This document shows, one piece after another, positions 21,367 through 28,230 of a stretch of 32,413 nucleotides of DNA (positions are counted from its first letter, which is position 1; each line of letters begins with the position of its first letter). Source of the stretch: a virus; the IMG/VR virus record IMGVR_UViG_3300008266_000275, positions 1 to 32,413 of that record, one strand, 5' to 3'. Under the pieces are notes generated by a model. The model made no database searches. It was not told the DNA's origin and was given only the letters and a program-made list of their open reading frames with translations. The position numbers were made by a program, and so were the translations under genes.

Positions 21367-21420
21367 CAAATGTTACAAAAACATTTTATATTATTAAAAC
21401 ATCATTGTAACATATTTGTA
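21367..21420. repeat. Inverted repeat upstream of the sigma-like gene
   Basis: ATGTTACAA (21370-21378) and TTGTAACAT (21405-21413) are perfect inverted repeats 26 bases apart. Beyond them both arms also carry ACAAAT-type sequence, offset by two bases. The proximal arm begins about 5 bases before the sigma-like gene's ATG. This is a plausible operator for a dimeric repressor or for autoregulation. Confidence 0.5.
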
Positions 21421-21432
21421 TAAAGTTATTAA

Positions 21433-21540
21433 CTATTCTTTTATTTCTTCTGCTTCTGTAAATTGTTCTAAACAACTACTGCATAAATCACTCCAAATGT
21501 AATGCCTTTCTGCACCACAACAATAACTGTATTCTGTCAT
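21433..21540 (-). CDS. Small zinc-ribbon-like protein (35 aa)
   Basis: This 35-codon ORF (MTEYSYCCGAERHYIWSD, then LCSSCLEQF and an acidic tail) has the spacing CC...CxxC typical of a tiny zinc knuckle. Similar small Cys proteins are frequent in Flavobacterium phages. It is 3 bases downstream of the 44-codon gene. It may bind RNA, DNA or a host protein; the target is unknown. Confidence 0.62.
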   Translation of the reverse strand: MTEYSYCCGAERHYIWSDLCSSCLEQFTEAEEIKE

Positions 21541-21543
21541 ATA

Positions 21544-21678
21544 TTATTTGTTTAGTTCTTCTATTATTTGTAAATCTTGATGAATATCTATTAGCATATT
21601 TACTGCATCTTGGTAATCTTCGTTTAGTATAGCTCCAATTACTATATCTATGTCGTTTATTATTGTTTCTAAATTCAT
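21544..21678 (-). CDS. Small acidic helical protein (44 aa)
   Basis: This 44-codon ORF begins MNLETIINDIDIVIGAILN and is acidic and helical (DYQDAVNMLIDIHQDLQIIEE). Its ATG overlaps the TGA of the upstream membrane peptide (ATGA), a coupled junction that supports translation. It has no recognised domain. Confidence 0.6.
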   Translation of the reverse strand: MNLETIINDIDIVIGAILNEDYQDAVNMLIDIHQDLQIIEELNK

Positions 21679-21761
21679 AGTATAAAGAATAAAATTGTAA
21701 AGAATGTAACCCAATAAACTGTAATTAGTAATACGTCTGATAATGTTAGTTTTGCTTTCAT
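21675..21761 (-). CDS. Tiny membrane peptide (28 aa)
   Basis: This 28-codon ORF has a basic start (MKAKLTLSD) and one hydrophobic helix (VLLITVYWVTFFTILFFIL). It is the first gene after a TATATTTG promoter box and overlaps the next start as ATGA. It could be a host-membrane effector or superinfection-exclusion peptide. The role is inferred only from topology and its place in the operon. Confidence 0.5.
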   Translation of the reverse strand: MKAKLTLSDVLLITVYWVTFFTILFFIL

Positions 21762-21795
21762 AATTTTTTTGTTTTAATTGTTAATAATTGTTTGG

Positions 21796-21803
21796 CAAAT
21801 ATA
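21796..21803 (-). promoter_or_regulatory. Promoter -7 box ahead of the small-peptide operon
   Basis: TATATTTG on the minus strand lies 34 bases before the membrane-peptide ATG. The expected -33 position 19 bases upstream reads TTTT rather than TTTG, so this is a weaker or regulated promoter. It directly follows the end of the replication operon. Confidence 0.5.
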
Positions 21804-21844
21804 CAAATACTTTTCTAATAAAAAAATTTTTTATTACTTTTTTT

Positions 21845-22411
21845 TTATTTTAAATAACTATCAAACATTTCAGGGTTAATTTCTCTTAATTTATGCCAAT
21901 CATCATTAGTATAATCTAATAGCATTTTATCCCAAAACTTTGTATTTTTTAATACTTTGTTTGCTTTTAAATAATCAGCTACCTGTAAATTACTCATTAA
22001 CTTATTTACTTTAGTTCTTATTGGAATGTTTACTTTTGGTTTAGGTTCATAATCTTTACCATCGTAATATTTTTTAAAACTCCATTGTTGTTTATAACTA
22101 TCTTTTTGTTGTTGTATTAAATCGTAATATTTTTTTATATACTCTTTATCTTTGTTTATATATGCTTTTACAATTAGTTTAGAAGCCTTATCTGTTTTAT
22201 AGGTTTTCATTTTTTTAAAGTAATTGTAAATATTTGAGCGTTTACAATTAATATCATTTGTTACGCTACGTAATATTTCTGCTTGTTTTAAATGCTTTAA
22301 TTGTTTATATTGTTGTTCTACATATAATGCTTTTAAAACTGTATTTACTACGGTTCTATTTTGTAAAGTTAAATCTACTCCTAAAGTTTCTTTTATTTCG
22401 TTAATTGTCAT
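21845..22411 (-). CDS. Hypothetical basic protein with HTH-like segment (188 aa)
   Basis: The 188-residue Lys/Tyr-rich protein has a helix-turn-helix-like region at about residues 36-68 (QLKHLKQAEILRSVTNDI, KRSNIYNYFKKMKTY) that resembles a small DNA-binding domain. The rest is helical with a PKPKVNIPIRTKV linker. It is the last gene of the replication operon, overlapping the upstream gene by 11 bases. It may be a DNA-binding replication or regulatory protein; no family is recognised. Confidence 0.6.
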   Translation of the reverse strand: MTINEIKETLGVDLTLQNRTVVNTVLKALYVEQQYKQLKHLKQAEILRSVTNDINCKRSNIYNYFKKMKTYKTDKASKLIVKAYINKDKEYIKKYYDLIQQQKDSYKQQWSFKKYYDGKDYEPKPKVNIPIRTKVNKLMSNLQVADYLKANKVLKNTKFWDKMLLDYTNDDWHKLREINPEMFDSYLK

Positions 22412-22634
22412 TGTTTAAATTTTTATGTAAATGAATAATCGTTTTGTTAATTGCTAAAGTTATTTCTCCTTGTGCTACTGGTTTTGTAAATCGTGTTACT
22501 TCGCCATTGTATTTATATTCAATCCACCATTTAAAGTTATTATACGTTGGATAAACTTCATACCCTTGTTTTAATAGCTCGTAATATTGTTTACTTGTAT
22601 CAGGTAGGTTTTCTATTTCTTTACGCTTTGCCAT
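22401..22634 (-). CDS. Hypothetical protein (77 aa)
   Basis: The 77-residue protein starts MAKRKEIENLPDTSKQYYEL and has aromatic-rich strands (YNNFKWWIEYKYNGEVTRF) and a helical end. It overlaps the NinG-like gene by 14 bases and the next gene by 11, so it is firmly embedded in the operon. No domain is recognised. Confidence 0.58.
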   Translation of the reverse strand: MAKRKEIENLPDTSKQYYELLKQGYEVYPTYNNFKWWIEYKYNGEVTRFTKPVAQGEITLAINKTIIHLHKNLNNDN

Positions 22635-23163
22635 TTAATTCTTTTGTTTTTACTCTGTAGATAGCAATTAGTTCTTTTATATCCTCAATAGTCAATAGAG
22701 CGGGTTTATTTCTATCATTTAGTAGTTGGTTATATTCTTCTATGCTTAAAATATTTTGAAGCCTTAAATCGTATTCTTTTACGTTTCCGTGTTTATCCCT
22801 GTTACAGTGAACGCATTGCCCAAAAACATTATTTTCATTAAAGCGTAAGTTTGGATAAGCACCTACTGAAAAAAAATGTCCTGCATCGTATTTACCTACT
22901 AACTTTTTATTACAACTTATGCAGTTTTTATCTTTATCCCTTGTACGTATGTAAGTATTAAAAACCTTTTGGCAAATATTTAAGTAATCAGATTTTGTCA
23001 TTAACTTTTCCTTAAGTACTTTCTTTTCTTTTTGCCAATCGTTTGCTTTTTTACTTTTCATATAATCAATAGCACATTTTGGGCTGCAGCATATTTGAGT
23101 ATTATTCTGCGGTGTATATTTATCTTTACAGCTTACGCATTTTCTTTGATATACTTTTTGCAT
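22621..23163 (-). CDS. ninG: NinG/Rap-like recombination nuclease (180 aa)
   Basis: This protein resembles lambda NinG (Rap), a structure-specific nuclease that acts on recombination junctions. It has an N-terminal zinc cluster (CVSCKDKY...CCSPKC), a basic helix (KKANDWQKEKKVL), and the NinG core: CISCNKKLVGKYDAGHFFSV, LRFNENNVFGQCVHCNRDKHG with His/Asn/Cys of an HNH-like metal site. Its 180-residue length is close to lambda NinG. It shares one base with the methyltransferase gene. Together with the NinB-like gene it forms a lambda nin-type recombination set. Confidence 0.85.
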   Translation of the reverse strand: MQKVYQRKCVSCKDKYTPQNNTQICCSPKCAIDYMKSKKANDWQKEKKVLKEKLMTKSDYLNICQKVFNTYIRTRDKDKNCISCNKKLVGKYDAGHFFSVGAYPNLRFNENNVFGQCVHCNRDKHGNVKEYDLRLQNILSIEEYNQLLNDRNKPALLTIEDIKELIAIYRVKTKELNGKA

Positions 23164-23810
23164 TAGAATAGTTTTTGCTGTGATACGTGGTTTTTAATTC
23201 TTTGAATAGCCTTATCGTAATACTCTTTATCCAATTCACAAGCAGTAAGTTCAAATCCGTAATCGTGACAAGCTATTGCTATTGAGCCTGAGCCTAAATG
23301 TGTGTCAAGTATTTTGTCGTTTTCTTTTGCGTATTTATCAATTAACCACTTATATAATTGTGGCGGTTTTTGTGTTGGGTGAAATTTCTCTCTTTTGTTT
23401 AAATATGCAGAATATCTAAATATTTTATTGGCACCACTAAAAGAAGTCCAAGCATATTCACAATCTGAAAATGACAAACCTTCAGGTATTTCTTTATCCC
23501 AAATTATAAACTTATTACATATTCCTAAATTAAAATAATTACCACCCCATATAATTTGATTTTTTGAAACTCTAAAAAGTTCTACAAAGTACTCATCACT
23601 TGGTATTGAAGTATCCCAATCTTTAGCCTTCCATTTTCTATTTTTAGATTTTGATGCTTTAGGTGTATTACCTATACCCATATTCATATTAGCTAAATCA
23701 ATTCCATAAGGAGGGTCTACAATAGCTAAATCAAAATAGTTATCAGGGTAACGTTTCATAAGTTCCATGTTATCCTCGTTTGTTATTGTTATTTTATCTG
23801 TTATTTTCAT
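23163..23810 (-). CDS. DNA methyltransferase, N6-adenine or N4-cytosine type (215 aa)
   Basis: The catalytic motif IV DPPY is at residues 32-35. It is followed later by HPTQKP (144-149) and the SAM-binding motif I in DTHLGSGS (169-176, where D-x-F-x-G-S-G is usual). This order, catalytic motif before the SAM motif, is that of the beta class. There is no partner restriction enzyme, so it is probably a lone protective or regulatory methylase shielding phage DNA from host enzymes. It has single-base overlaps on both sides. Confidence 0.9.
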   Translation of the reverse strand: MKITDKITITNEDNMELMKRYPDNYFDLAIVDPPYGIDLANMNMGIGNTPKASKSKNRKWKAKDWDTSIPSDEYFVELFRVSKNQIIWGGNYFNLGICNKFIIWDKEIPEGLSFSDCEYAWTSFSGANKIFRYSAYLNKREKFHPTQKPPQLYKWLIDKYAKENDKILDTHLGSGSIAIACHDYGFELTACELDKEYYDKAIQRIKNHVSQQKLF

Positions 23811-24244
23811 TACTCTAAATTTAAAGTTAAATCATCGTTTGGACTTGGTAACGTAACACCAAAGTATTCAAATGTAAAGTTATTAATTTCTGCGAGTAAA
23901 TCCATAAATTGACTTGTTGAAAGTTCAGTAGTAGATTTTATTCGTTCTATTACTTCGCCTGTTTCTTCGTTTACAAATAGTGCTTCTTTTAAAAACTTTA
24001 GTTTAATTAAATCGTGGGTGCTTTCATTTGTCATTATATGCCCAGCTTCTTTTAAACAATTTTGTACTATTGGAATAATCACACCGTAATAAAATCTGTT
24101 TTGCTGTGTACTTCTTTTCTTTTTTGCCTTTTCTATTTTAATTACAATTTGCTTACCCTCAAAAGTTTGTATTGCATCTTTAATTAAATTTGTATTGCGT
24201 GTTAAAGTTCCGTTTTTAACCTCGCTTCTAATTTCGTAATTCAT
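23810..24244 (-). CDS. NinB-like recombination protein (144 aa)
   Basis: The 144-residue protein has AKKKRSTQQNRFYYGVIIPI, TNESTHDLIKLKFLKEALF and STTELSTSQFMDLLAEINNF, ending in FGVTLPSPNDD. This pattern is shared with NinB-type ssDNA-binding recombination proteins of many phages. It probably helps load or replace SSB at recombination intermediates, alongside the NinG-like nuclease two genes downstream. The family call is by motif memory. Confidence 0.68.
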   Translation of the reverse strand: MNYEIRSEVKNGTLTRNTNLIKDAIQTFEGKQIVIKIEKAKKKRSTQQNRFYYGVIIPIVQNCLKEAGHIMTNESTHDLIKLKFLKEALFVNEETGEVIERIKSTTELSTSQFMDLLAEINNFTFEYFGVTLPSPNDDLTLNLE

Positions 24245-25080
24245 TATTCAATTAAATAAGGTAAACCATTACTATTAACATCAAAGTTAAAATCATCAAA
24301 TCTATAACCTCTTGAGAATGGATTTGAAACGTTTATACTACCATCTTCATTTTGCTCTAAAGATATAACATTTTCTGCTTTTTTTAATACATAAGTTCCT
24401 AAATGTCCTAAAGGTTTTCCTGTGCTTCCAGATTTATGTATAACAGTCATAACGTGTATTCCGTATTCATAAGTCCATTTAGTTAGATAATCAGCAGCTT
24501 GTTTACTCATAACTATATCATTTGTATTTTCTATTAAATCAGCAATACCATCAATAGAAACAAATTTAACTTTTGTATTATATAACTTATCTTGATTAGC
24601 TAAACAATAATCTATTAACTTCAATCTTTGCTCACTTGGTAAATTACGTGTAATATAACATTTATAGTTAGGATATAAACCGCCTACCATATCATTTACT
24701 CTTCTAAATGTTCTTTGTGCATAGTAAGCACCTTGCTCAGTATCAAAATCTAATATAGTAAAATCTTCTTTACGGTGGCTTTTAATGTTTGGGAATAATT
24801 GATTAGTATTACCACCAATAAAACTTGCTATAAATGCAGATTTAATAAATGATTTCTTTTTTTTACTTTCAGCTATAATAGCAGAAAACTCACTTGAAGT
24901 ACATAATGAAGTAGGATAACTATTACCTTTGTAAGTATGTTCTCCAATAGATAAAAGTGTATCAGGTGGTAAAAGTTCCTCGCTTAAATCTACATAACTG
25001 CTTTTTTCAATATCATTTATATTAAATTCAAATTCTTTTAAATTTTCTTCGCTAATTAATTCATCAAAATTTATATCCAT
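24244..25080 (-). CDS. RecA/RepA-like AAA ATPase with variant Walker A (278 aa)
   Basis: This is a probable replication or recombination ATPase. The Walker A position (residues 69-78) reads IAESKKKKSF, keeping Lys-Ser but lacking the usual Gly-rich loop. A conserved DFDTEQ lies at 111-116, Walker B-like VSIDGIADL at 174-182, and a sensor-like HKSGSTGKPLGHLG at 215-228. The fold resembles RepA-helicase/RecA core proteins of Bacteroidetes phages, where I recall the same substituted P-loop. It is the central gene of the operon with single-base overlaps at both ends. Confidence 0.75.
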   Translation of the reverse strand: MDINFDELISEENLKEFEFNINDIEKSSYVDLSEELLPPDTLLSIGEHTYKGNSYPTSLCTSSEFSAIIAESKKKKSFIKSAFIASFIGGNTNQLFPNIKSHRKEDFTILDFDTEQGAYYAQRTFRRVNDMVGGLYPNYKCYITRNLPSEQRLKLIDYCLANQDKLYNTKVKFVSIDGIADLIENTNDIVMSKQAADYLTKWTYEYGIHVMTVIHKSGSTGKPLGHLGTYVLKKAENVISLEQNEDGSINVSNPFSRGYRFDDFNFDVNSNGLPYLIE

Positions 25081-25589
25081 TATGTATAATTATTTGCGTT
25101 AGTAATAAATTCGTTAATTGTTTTTTCAAAAGATTTTTTAACATCATCAAACTCCCATTTTTCTATAATGTTTTTGCTAAATTCTTTTTCGTATTTTTTA
25201 ATTATTTCTAAATTATTATTTTTACTTTGTAAATCCTGCACTAATTCAAAATTGATACCTTTTGATTTCATTAAGTTTTGCAAAGATTGTAAATTTAATT
25301 CATTTGTCAATCTTTCTATGTGAGAAATTAAAGGTAAATCTAAATCATTTTGTACTTCTTTAATTGATTGGTTTATATCTCCGTGTCTTAATAAAGAAAA
25401 AAACATATTAGCAGATACTATTTTAGCAAATAAAGTCTGTTCTGTAACTCTTAATTCTGTTAGCTCGTTTATTGTTTCCTGTAAAGTTTTTAATGCTTCA
25501 AAATCTTCTTTAAAAATTAACTTCTTTTCGTAAAGTCTTTTAAAACTATTACCAAGTCTTTTAAATGCACCTTGCGATTTCCAACTCAT
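25080..25589 (-). CDS. Hypothetical helical protein in replication operon (169 aa)
   Basis: The 169-residue mainly helical protein starts MSWKSQGAFKRLGNSFKRLY and has Lys/Glu-rich coiled segments. No motif is recognised. Its place between the replication-initiation-like protein and the RecA-like ATPase suggests a loader or accessory to that ATPase. That is inference from order only. Confidence 0.55.
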   Translation of the reverse strand: MSWKSQGAFKRLGNSFKRLYEKKLIFKEDFEALKTLQETINELTELRVTEQTLFAKIVSANMFFSLLRHGDINQSIKEVQNDLDLPLISHIERLTNELNLQSLQNLMKSKGINFELVQDLQSKNNNLEIIKKYEKEFSKNIIEKWEFDDVKKSFEKTINEFITNANNYT

Positions 25590-25592
25590 AAT

Positions 25593-26180
25593 TTAAAATG
25601 TTAGAGGTTTATGTGCATTTTGTTTATTTACTTTTGAATACCAATCAGCATCAAACCCACCCCAACTTTTCTCAACACATTTTTCTAAAACTTCATTAAT
25701 TGAATATCCGCTTTTATTGTATTGTATTACAAATTTTTTAAATGCTGTTTCTGTGTTTGTAAGTTTTTTGTTTTTACGTACTTTAATCCAATCTGAAACT
25801 AATTCTTTTTTAGCACCTAAATTAATCAAAGAATTATAAAAAGAAAAAGGCAAAGGCTTATTTATATATTCTTCTTTCTCTTTTACTTCTACTTGTAGGC
25901 AAGGGGTATCTGTACCCCCTACATCACCCCCTTGCGTAGGGTGTAAAATAGTTTTAGTTTTATCTTCATAACCTTTAACTTGGCTATCAATAGAATTGGT
26001 TTGTGAAATGTAGGCAAACTTTGCCATTCCTGTTAAATTTGTAGGTTTAATTCCTAAAAATTGTCTGTCTAATAATGCTTCAATAAAAGCTACTTTGTCT
26101 TTGTCTGTTTCCAACTCATTATAAACATCGTAATAAGAGCGAAAAAAATTAAATCCTTTTCTTTTTGTTAATTTTAACAT
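25593..26180 (-). CDS. Replication initiation-like protein, DUF6291 plus DnaD-like tail (195 aa)
   Basis: Residues 1-75 match the DUF6291 pattern (NFFRSYYDVYNELETDKDK, ALLDRQFLGIKPTNLTGMA). A short linker leads to a C-terminal helical segment (LVSDWIKVRKNKKLTNTETA, WGGFDADWYSKVN) like phage replisome organisers. It likely binds the origin and recruits the helicase-like ATPase encoded two genes on. It is the first gene after a perfect promoter and the structured leader RNA at 26195-26269. Confidence 0.65.
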   Translation of the reverse strand: MLKLTKRKGFNFFRSYYDVYNELETDKDKVAFIEALLDRQFLGIKPTNLTGMAKFAYISQTNSIDSQVKGYEDKTKTILHPTQGGDVGGTDTPCLQVEVKEKEEYINKPLPFSFYNSLINLGAKKELVSDWIKVRKNKKLTNTETAFKKFVIQYNKSGYSINEVLEKCVEKSWGGFDADWYSKVNKQNAHKPLTF

Positions 26181-26194
26181 ATTATTAAAAAGTT

Positions 26195-26269
26195 AATGCC
26201 CTACTACAAGCGGTGGACGTCGCAAGTAATAAGGCATTTATAATATTTTTATAGTAGCGTCCACTCTAC
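26195..26269 (-). ncRNA. Structured 5' leader RNA with kissing loops, copy A
   Basis: Read on the minus strand, hairpin 1 is GUAG-AGUGGACG-CUAC (26254-26269). After a spacer containing AAUAUUAUA, hairpin 2 spans 26195-26238: outer stem AAUGCC/GGCAUU, inner stems UACU/AGUA and GCG/CGC, and an 8-base loop ACGUCCAC. The loops pair over 7 bases (GUGGACG with CGUCCAC). The promoter -7 box ends at 26275, so hairpin 1 begins within a few bases of the transcript's 5' end. The same architecture recurs at 28231-28306 with compensatory changes. Confidence 0.72.
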
Positions 26270-26274
26270 AAATG

Positions 26275-26305
26275 CAAATATAGTATTTTAATTTAAACCT
26301 GCAAA
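26275..26305 (-). promoter_or_regulatory. Promoter of the replication operon
   Basis: On the minus strand, TTTG (26302-26305) and TATATTTG (26275-26282) are exactly 19 bases apart, a perfect Bacteroidetes promoter. The -33 box lies in the hairpin that follows the SSB gene. The transcript begins with the kissing-loop leader. Confidence 0.8.
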
Positions 26306-26320
26306 ATTAATTGCAGGTTT
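26295..26320. terminator. Hairpin after the SSB gene, candidate terminator
   Basis: AAACCTGCAA (26295-26304) pairs perfectly with TTGCAGGTTT (26311-26320) around AATTAA, 13 bases after the SSB stop. On the minus strand the T-run is only three bases, so termination may be weak. The plus strand has five Ts. The overlap with the -33 box of the next promoter is notable. Confidence 0.5.
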
Positions 26321-26332
26321 TTATTAACAATT

Positions 26333-26680
26333 TTAAAAAGGTAAATCATTTGCAGCTTGTTGTAATACTTCTGATGGTGCTGTAAAAGTTTCTGCTTGTG
26401 TAGTTGTACTTGCATCATCTTTATCTATTCTCCAGCCATTTAAGCTACAATACCATTTACCGTTATAAGAATTACCACGTATGTTAATTCCTACCTTTAC
26501 AGATTGCCCTATTGCGTATTTATCTAAAACATCGCATTTATCTTGCACAAAATCAATAGGCACTTCTTGAGCGTATTGCTCATTTGTTTTAACTACTAAT
26601 AATCTTTTTTTGAAAGTTCCTGCACTTCCTACTGTTTCTGTATTTCCAATATGGATAATACTACCAATTACTTCACTCAT
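26333..26680 (-). CDS. Single-stranded DNA-binding protein, DUF3127-like (115 aa)
   Basis: This is an OB-fold-sized protein with MSEVIGSIIHIGNTETVGS, KRLLVVKTNEQYAQEVPIDF, GINIRGNSYNGKWYCSLNGW, then a Thr/Ala-rich linker and the tail AANDLPF. The acidic, Phe-terminated tail is the SSB partner-binding tip. The pattern fits the Bacteroidetes DUF3127 SSB family. It binds ssDNA during phage replication and recombination and is the last gene of the recombination operon. Confidence 0.85.
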   Translation of the reverse strand: MSEVIGSIIHIGNTETVGSAGTFKKRLLVVKTNEQYAQEVPIDFVQDKCDVLDKYAIGQSVKVGINIRGNSYNGKWYCSLNGWRIDKDDASTTTQAETFTAPSEVLQQAANDLPF

Positions 26681-26686
26681 TTTTAT

Positions 26687-26869
26687 TTAATTTAATTGTT
26701 TAATTATTTTTTTAAGTTTCTTTTTAAGTCTTTTATTTTCACTTTTTAAAAATGCTATTTCAAATTCTAAAATTCTATTTTCTATTTCTTTTTTACCAAA
26801 AACAAAATGATTATTTTTTATTTTTACTTCTCTTTTAGGCCTTAACCAAGTTGGAACTACGTATGCCAT
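26687..26869 (-). CDS. Small basic coiled-coil protein (60 aa)
   Basis: The 60-residue protein starts MAYVVPTWLRPKREVKIKNN and ends in a Lys/Leu heptad helix (NKRLKKKLKKIIKQLN). It lies between the annealing-type protein and SSB with gaps of 2 and 6 bases. It may be a nucleic-acid-binding accessory; the family is unknown. Confidence 0.55.
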   Translation of the reverse strand: MAYVVPTWLRPKREVKIKNNHFVFGKKEIENRILEFEIAFLKSENKRLKKKLKKIIKQLN

Positions 26870-26871
26870 AA

Positions 26872-27258
26872 TTATTTACGTTTAAAATCTTCGCTTTCAT
26901 CTTCTCCAAATACTCCCAATTCATAAAACCCTGTTAGTTTTAATACTGCTCTACTCATTGCACGCTTTTCTGCCATTTCCATAACATACCAACTTTGAGT
27001 ATTACCGTCTTTAAAACTATCGCCTTTTAAAGCACTACCAAAAGTTTCAATTCGTGTATTTTCTTTTATTGCAGTTGCCTTAACTACGCAAAATTTAGGT
27101 TCGCAAGTTATAACATCATAACTTATTTGTACTTTTTCTTTTGCTTGTATCTTATCAATACCACTACGAGTAATAATAATATAATGCTGGTGCTTGTATA
27201 CATCATCTTTAGTTAATTCAAACTTAACGTAAAGCTCTTTTAATTTATCTACATTCAT
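26872..27258 (-). CDS. Conserved phage protein, possible ssDNA-annealing factor (128 aa)
   Basis: The sequence (YKHQHYIIITRSGIDKIQAK, WYVMEMAEKRAMSRAVLKLT, GVFGEDESEDF) belongs to a group found next to SSB in Bacteroidetes phages. The segment AEKRAMSRAVLKLTG resembles the conserved helix of ERF/RAD52-type annealing proteins, which gives a weak case for homologous pairing. It is 128 residues, shorter than those families, so it could be a minimal version or something else. Confidence 0.55.
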   Translation of the reverse strand: MNVDKLKELYVKFELTKDDVYKHQHYIIITRSGIDKIQAKEKVQISYDVITCEPKFCVVKATAIKENTRIETFGSALKGDSFKDGNTQSWYVMEMAEKRAMSRAVLKLTGFYELGVFGEDESEDFKRK

Positions 27259-27262
27259 AATT

Positions 27263-27706
27263 TTAGTATTTAATTGTTAAACTATCTGCTGAATATTTTA
27301 CTGATACTTTTGGTACATCATTACCGTAAGCATCAAATACATCCATTCTTTGTGCAAGTTTTAATAATTCCTCACGCTCTTTTAAATCTGCGTTTAATTG
27401 TACCCAAATTGCATCTTCTGAAAATTGTATCATTTGGCGACCGTTTATAGGGTTTATTTCTATTCCGTATGCTGTTTGCTTTTCACGTGGTAAAGACGCT
27501 TTTAATTCATCTCTAACGTTGCTTATTGCAGTTGTTAAACGTTCTGCTTGTGCAAACGCTTCTACTTTATCAATATCACCTGTATCGATTAGATTTTTAG
27601 CGAATGTTTTTGAAGATAATTCTAACTCTTTTTTTGTTAATAGAAAGTTATTACTTTCTACTTCTTGTTCCTGCATTAGCATTAATAAATTTTTAGTTGC
27701 TCCCAT
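27263..27706 (-). CDS. Conserved phage protein in recombination operon (147 aa)
   Basis: This 147-residue protein has a helical N-terminal two-thirds and a conserved-looking end (YGIEINPINGRQMIQFSEDA, WVQLNADLKEREELLKL, KVSVKYSADSLTIKY). I recognise the type from phage recombination clusters but cannot name a function. Its first 14 bases overlap the inserted HNH gene's end. Without that insertion it would be the first gene behind the 28231-28306 leader. Confidence 0.58.
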   Translation of the reverse strand: MGATKNLLMLMQEQEVESNNFLLTKKELELSSKTFAKNLIDTGDIDKVEAFAQAERLTTAISNVRDELKASLPREKQTAYGIEINPINGRQMIQFSEDAIWVQLNADLKEREELLKLAQRMDVFDAYGNDVPKVSVKYSADSLTIKY

Positions 27707-28220
27707 AATTTTTAATTTGTTTTAATTTTTGTTGATATATATTTGATGCTTCTTCTGGTGTGTTAAAGATACCTAAATATTCTCTAAAACCATTTATTGT
27801 AATTCTTGACATATATTTTTTTCCACTTTTATTTACACCTGCAGGAGTTCCACTTTTAATAGTTCTTTCTTTAGATGAATTTTCTCTTTGAGTAATAATT
27901 TGTAAATTGTTTAAATTATTATTTTGTTTATTACTGTCTATATGGTCAATAACCATTTTAAAACCACAAGTTTTATGATTTAAAAAACTTTCGCAAACCA
28001 TAATATGTATTTTTTTATTTTGCTTTTTATTTTCTTTACATAAACTAACCATTAAATATCCCCCTCCGTCTAAACTTGGTTTTAACATTTTTTCTTTTAA
28101 AACTTTATTTCCACCCCAATTGTGCTTTACAATTCTTTTTAATGCTTTTACTCTGCCAAAATTGCTTACTTGATAAAGTCCTTCGTAATCTAATACGTCT
28201 TTAAATATTTCTTTTTCCAT
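27693..28220 (-). CDS. NUMOD4-HNH-AP2 homing endonuclease (175 aa)
   Basis: Domain order is NUMOD4 at about 5-35 (IFKDVLDYEGLYQVSNFGRV), HNH at about 75-120 (HIMVCESFLNHKTCGFKMV, IDHIDSNKQNNNLNNLQII), and an AP2-type DNA-binding tail at about 130-170 (PAGVNKSGKKYMSRITINGF, FNTPEEASNIYQQ). It is longer than the other HNH enzyme here (7326-7691) and a separate acquisition. It sits exactly between the structured leader RNA and the first recombination gene and ends with a 14-base overlap into that gene. Confidence 0.88.
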   Translation of the reverse strand: MEKEIFKDVLDYEGLYQVSNFGRVKALKRIVKHNWGGNKVLKEKMLKPSLDGGGYLMVSLCKENKKQNKKIHIMVCESFLNHKTCGFKMVIDHIDSNKQNNNLNNLQIITQRENSSKERTIKSGTPAGVNKSGKKYMSRITINGFREYLGIFNTPEEASNIYQQKLKQIKNYGSN

Positions 28221-28230
28221 AAATAAAAAA

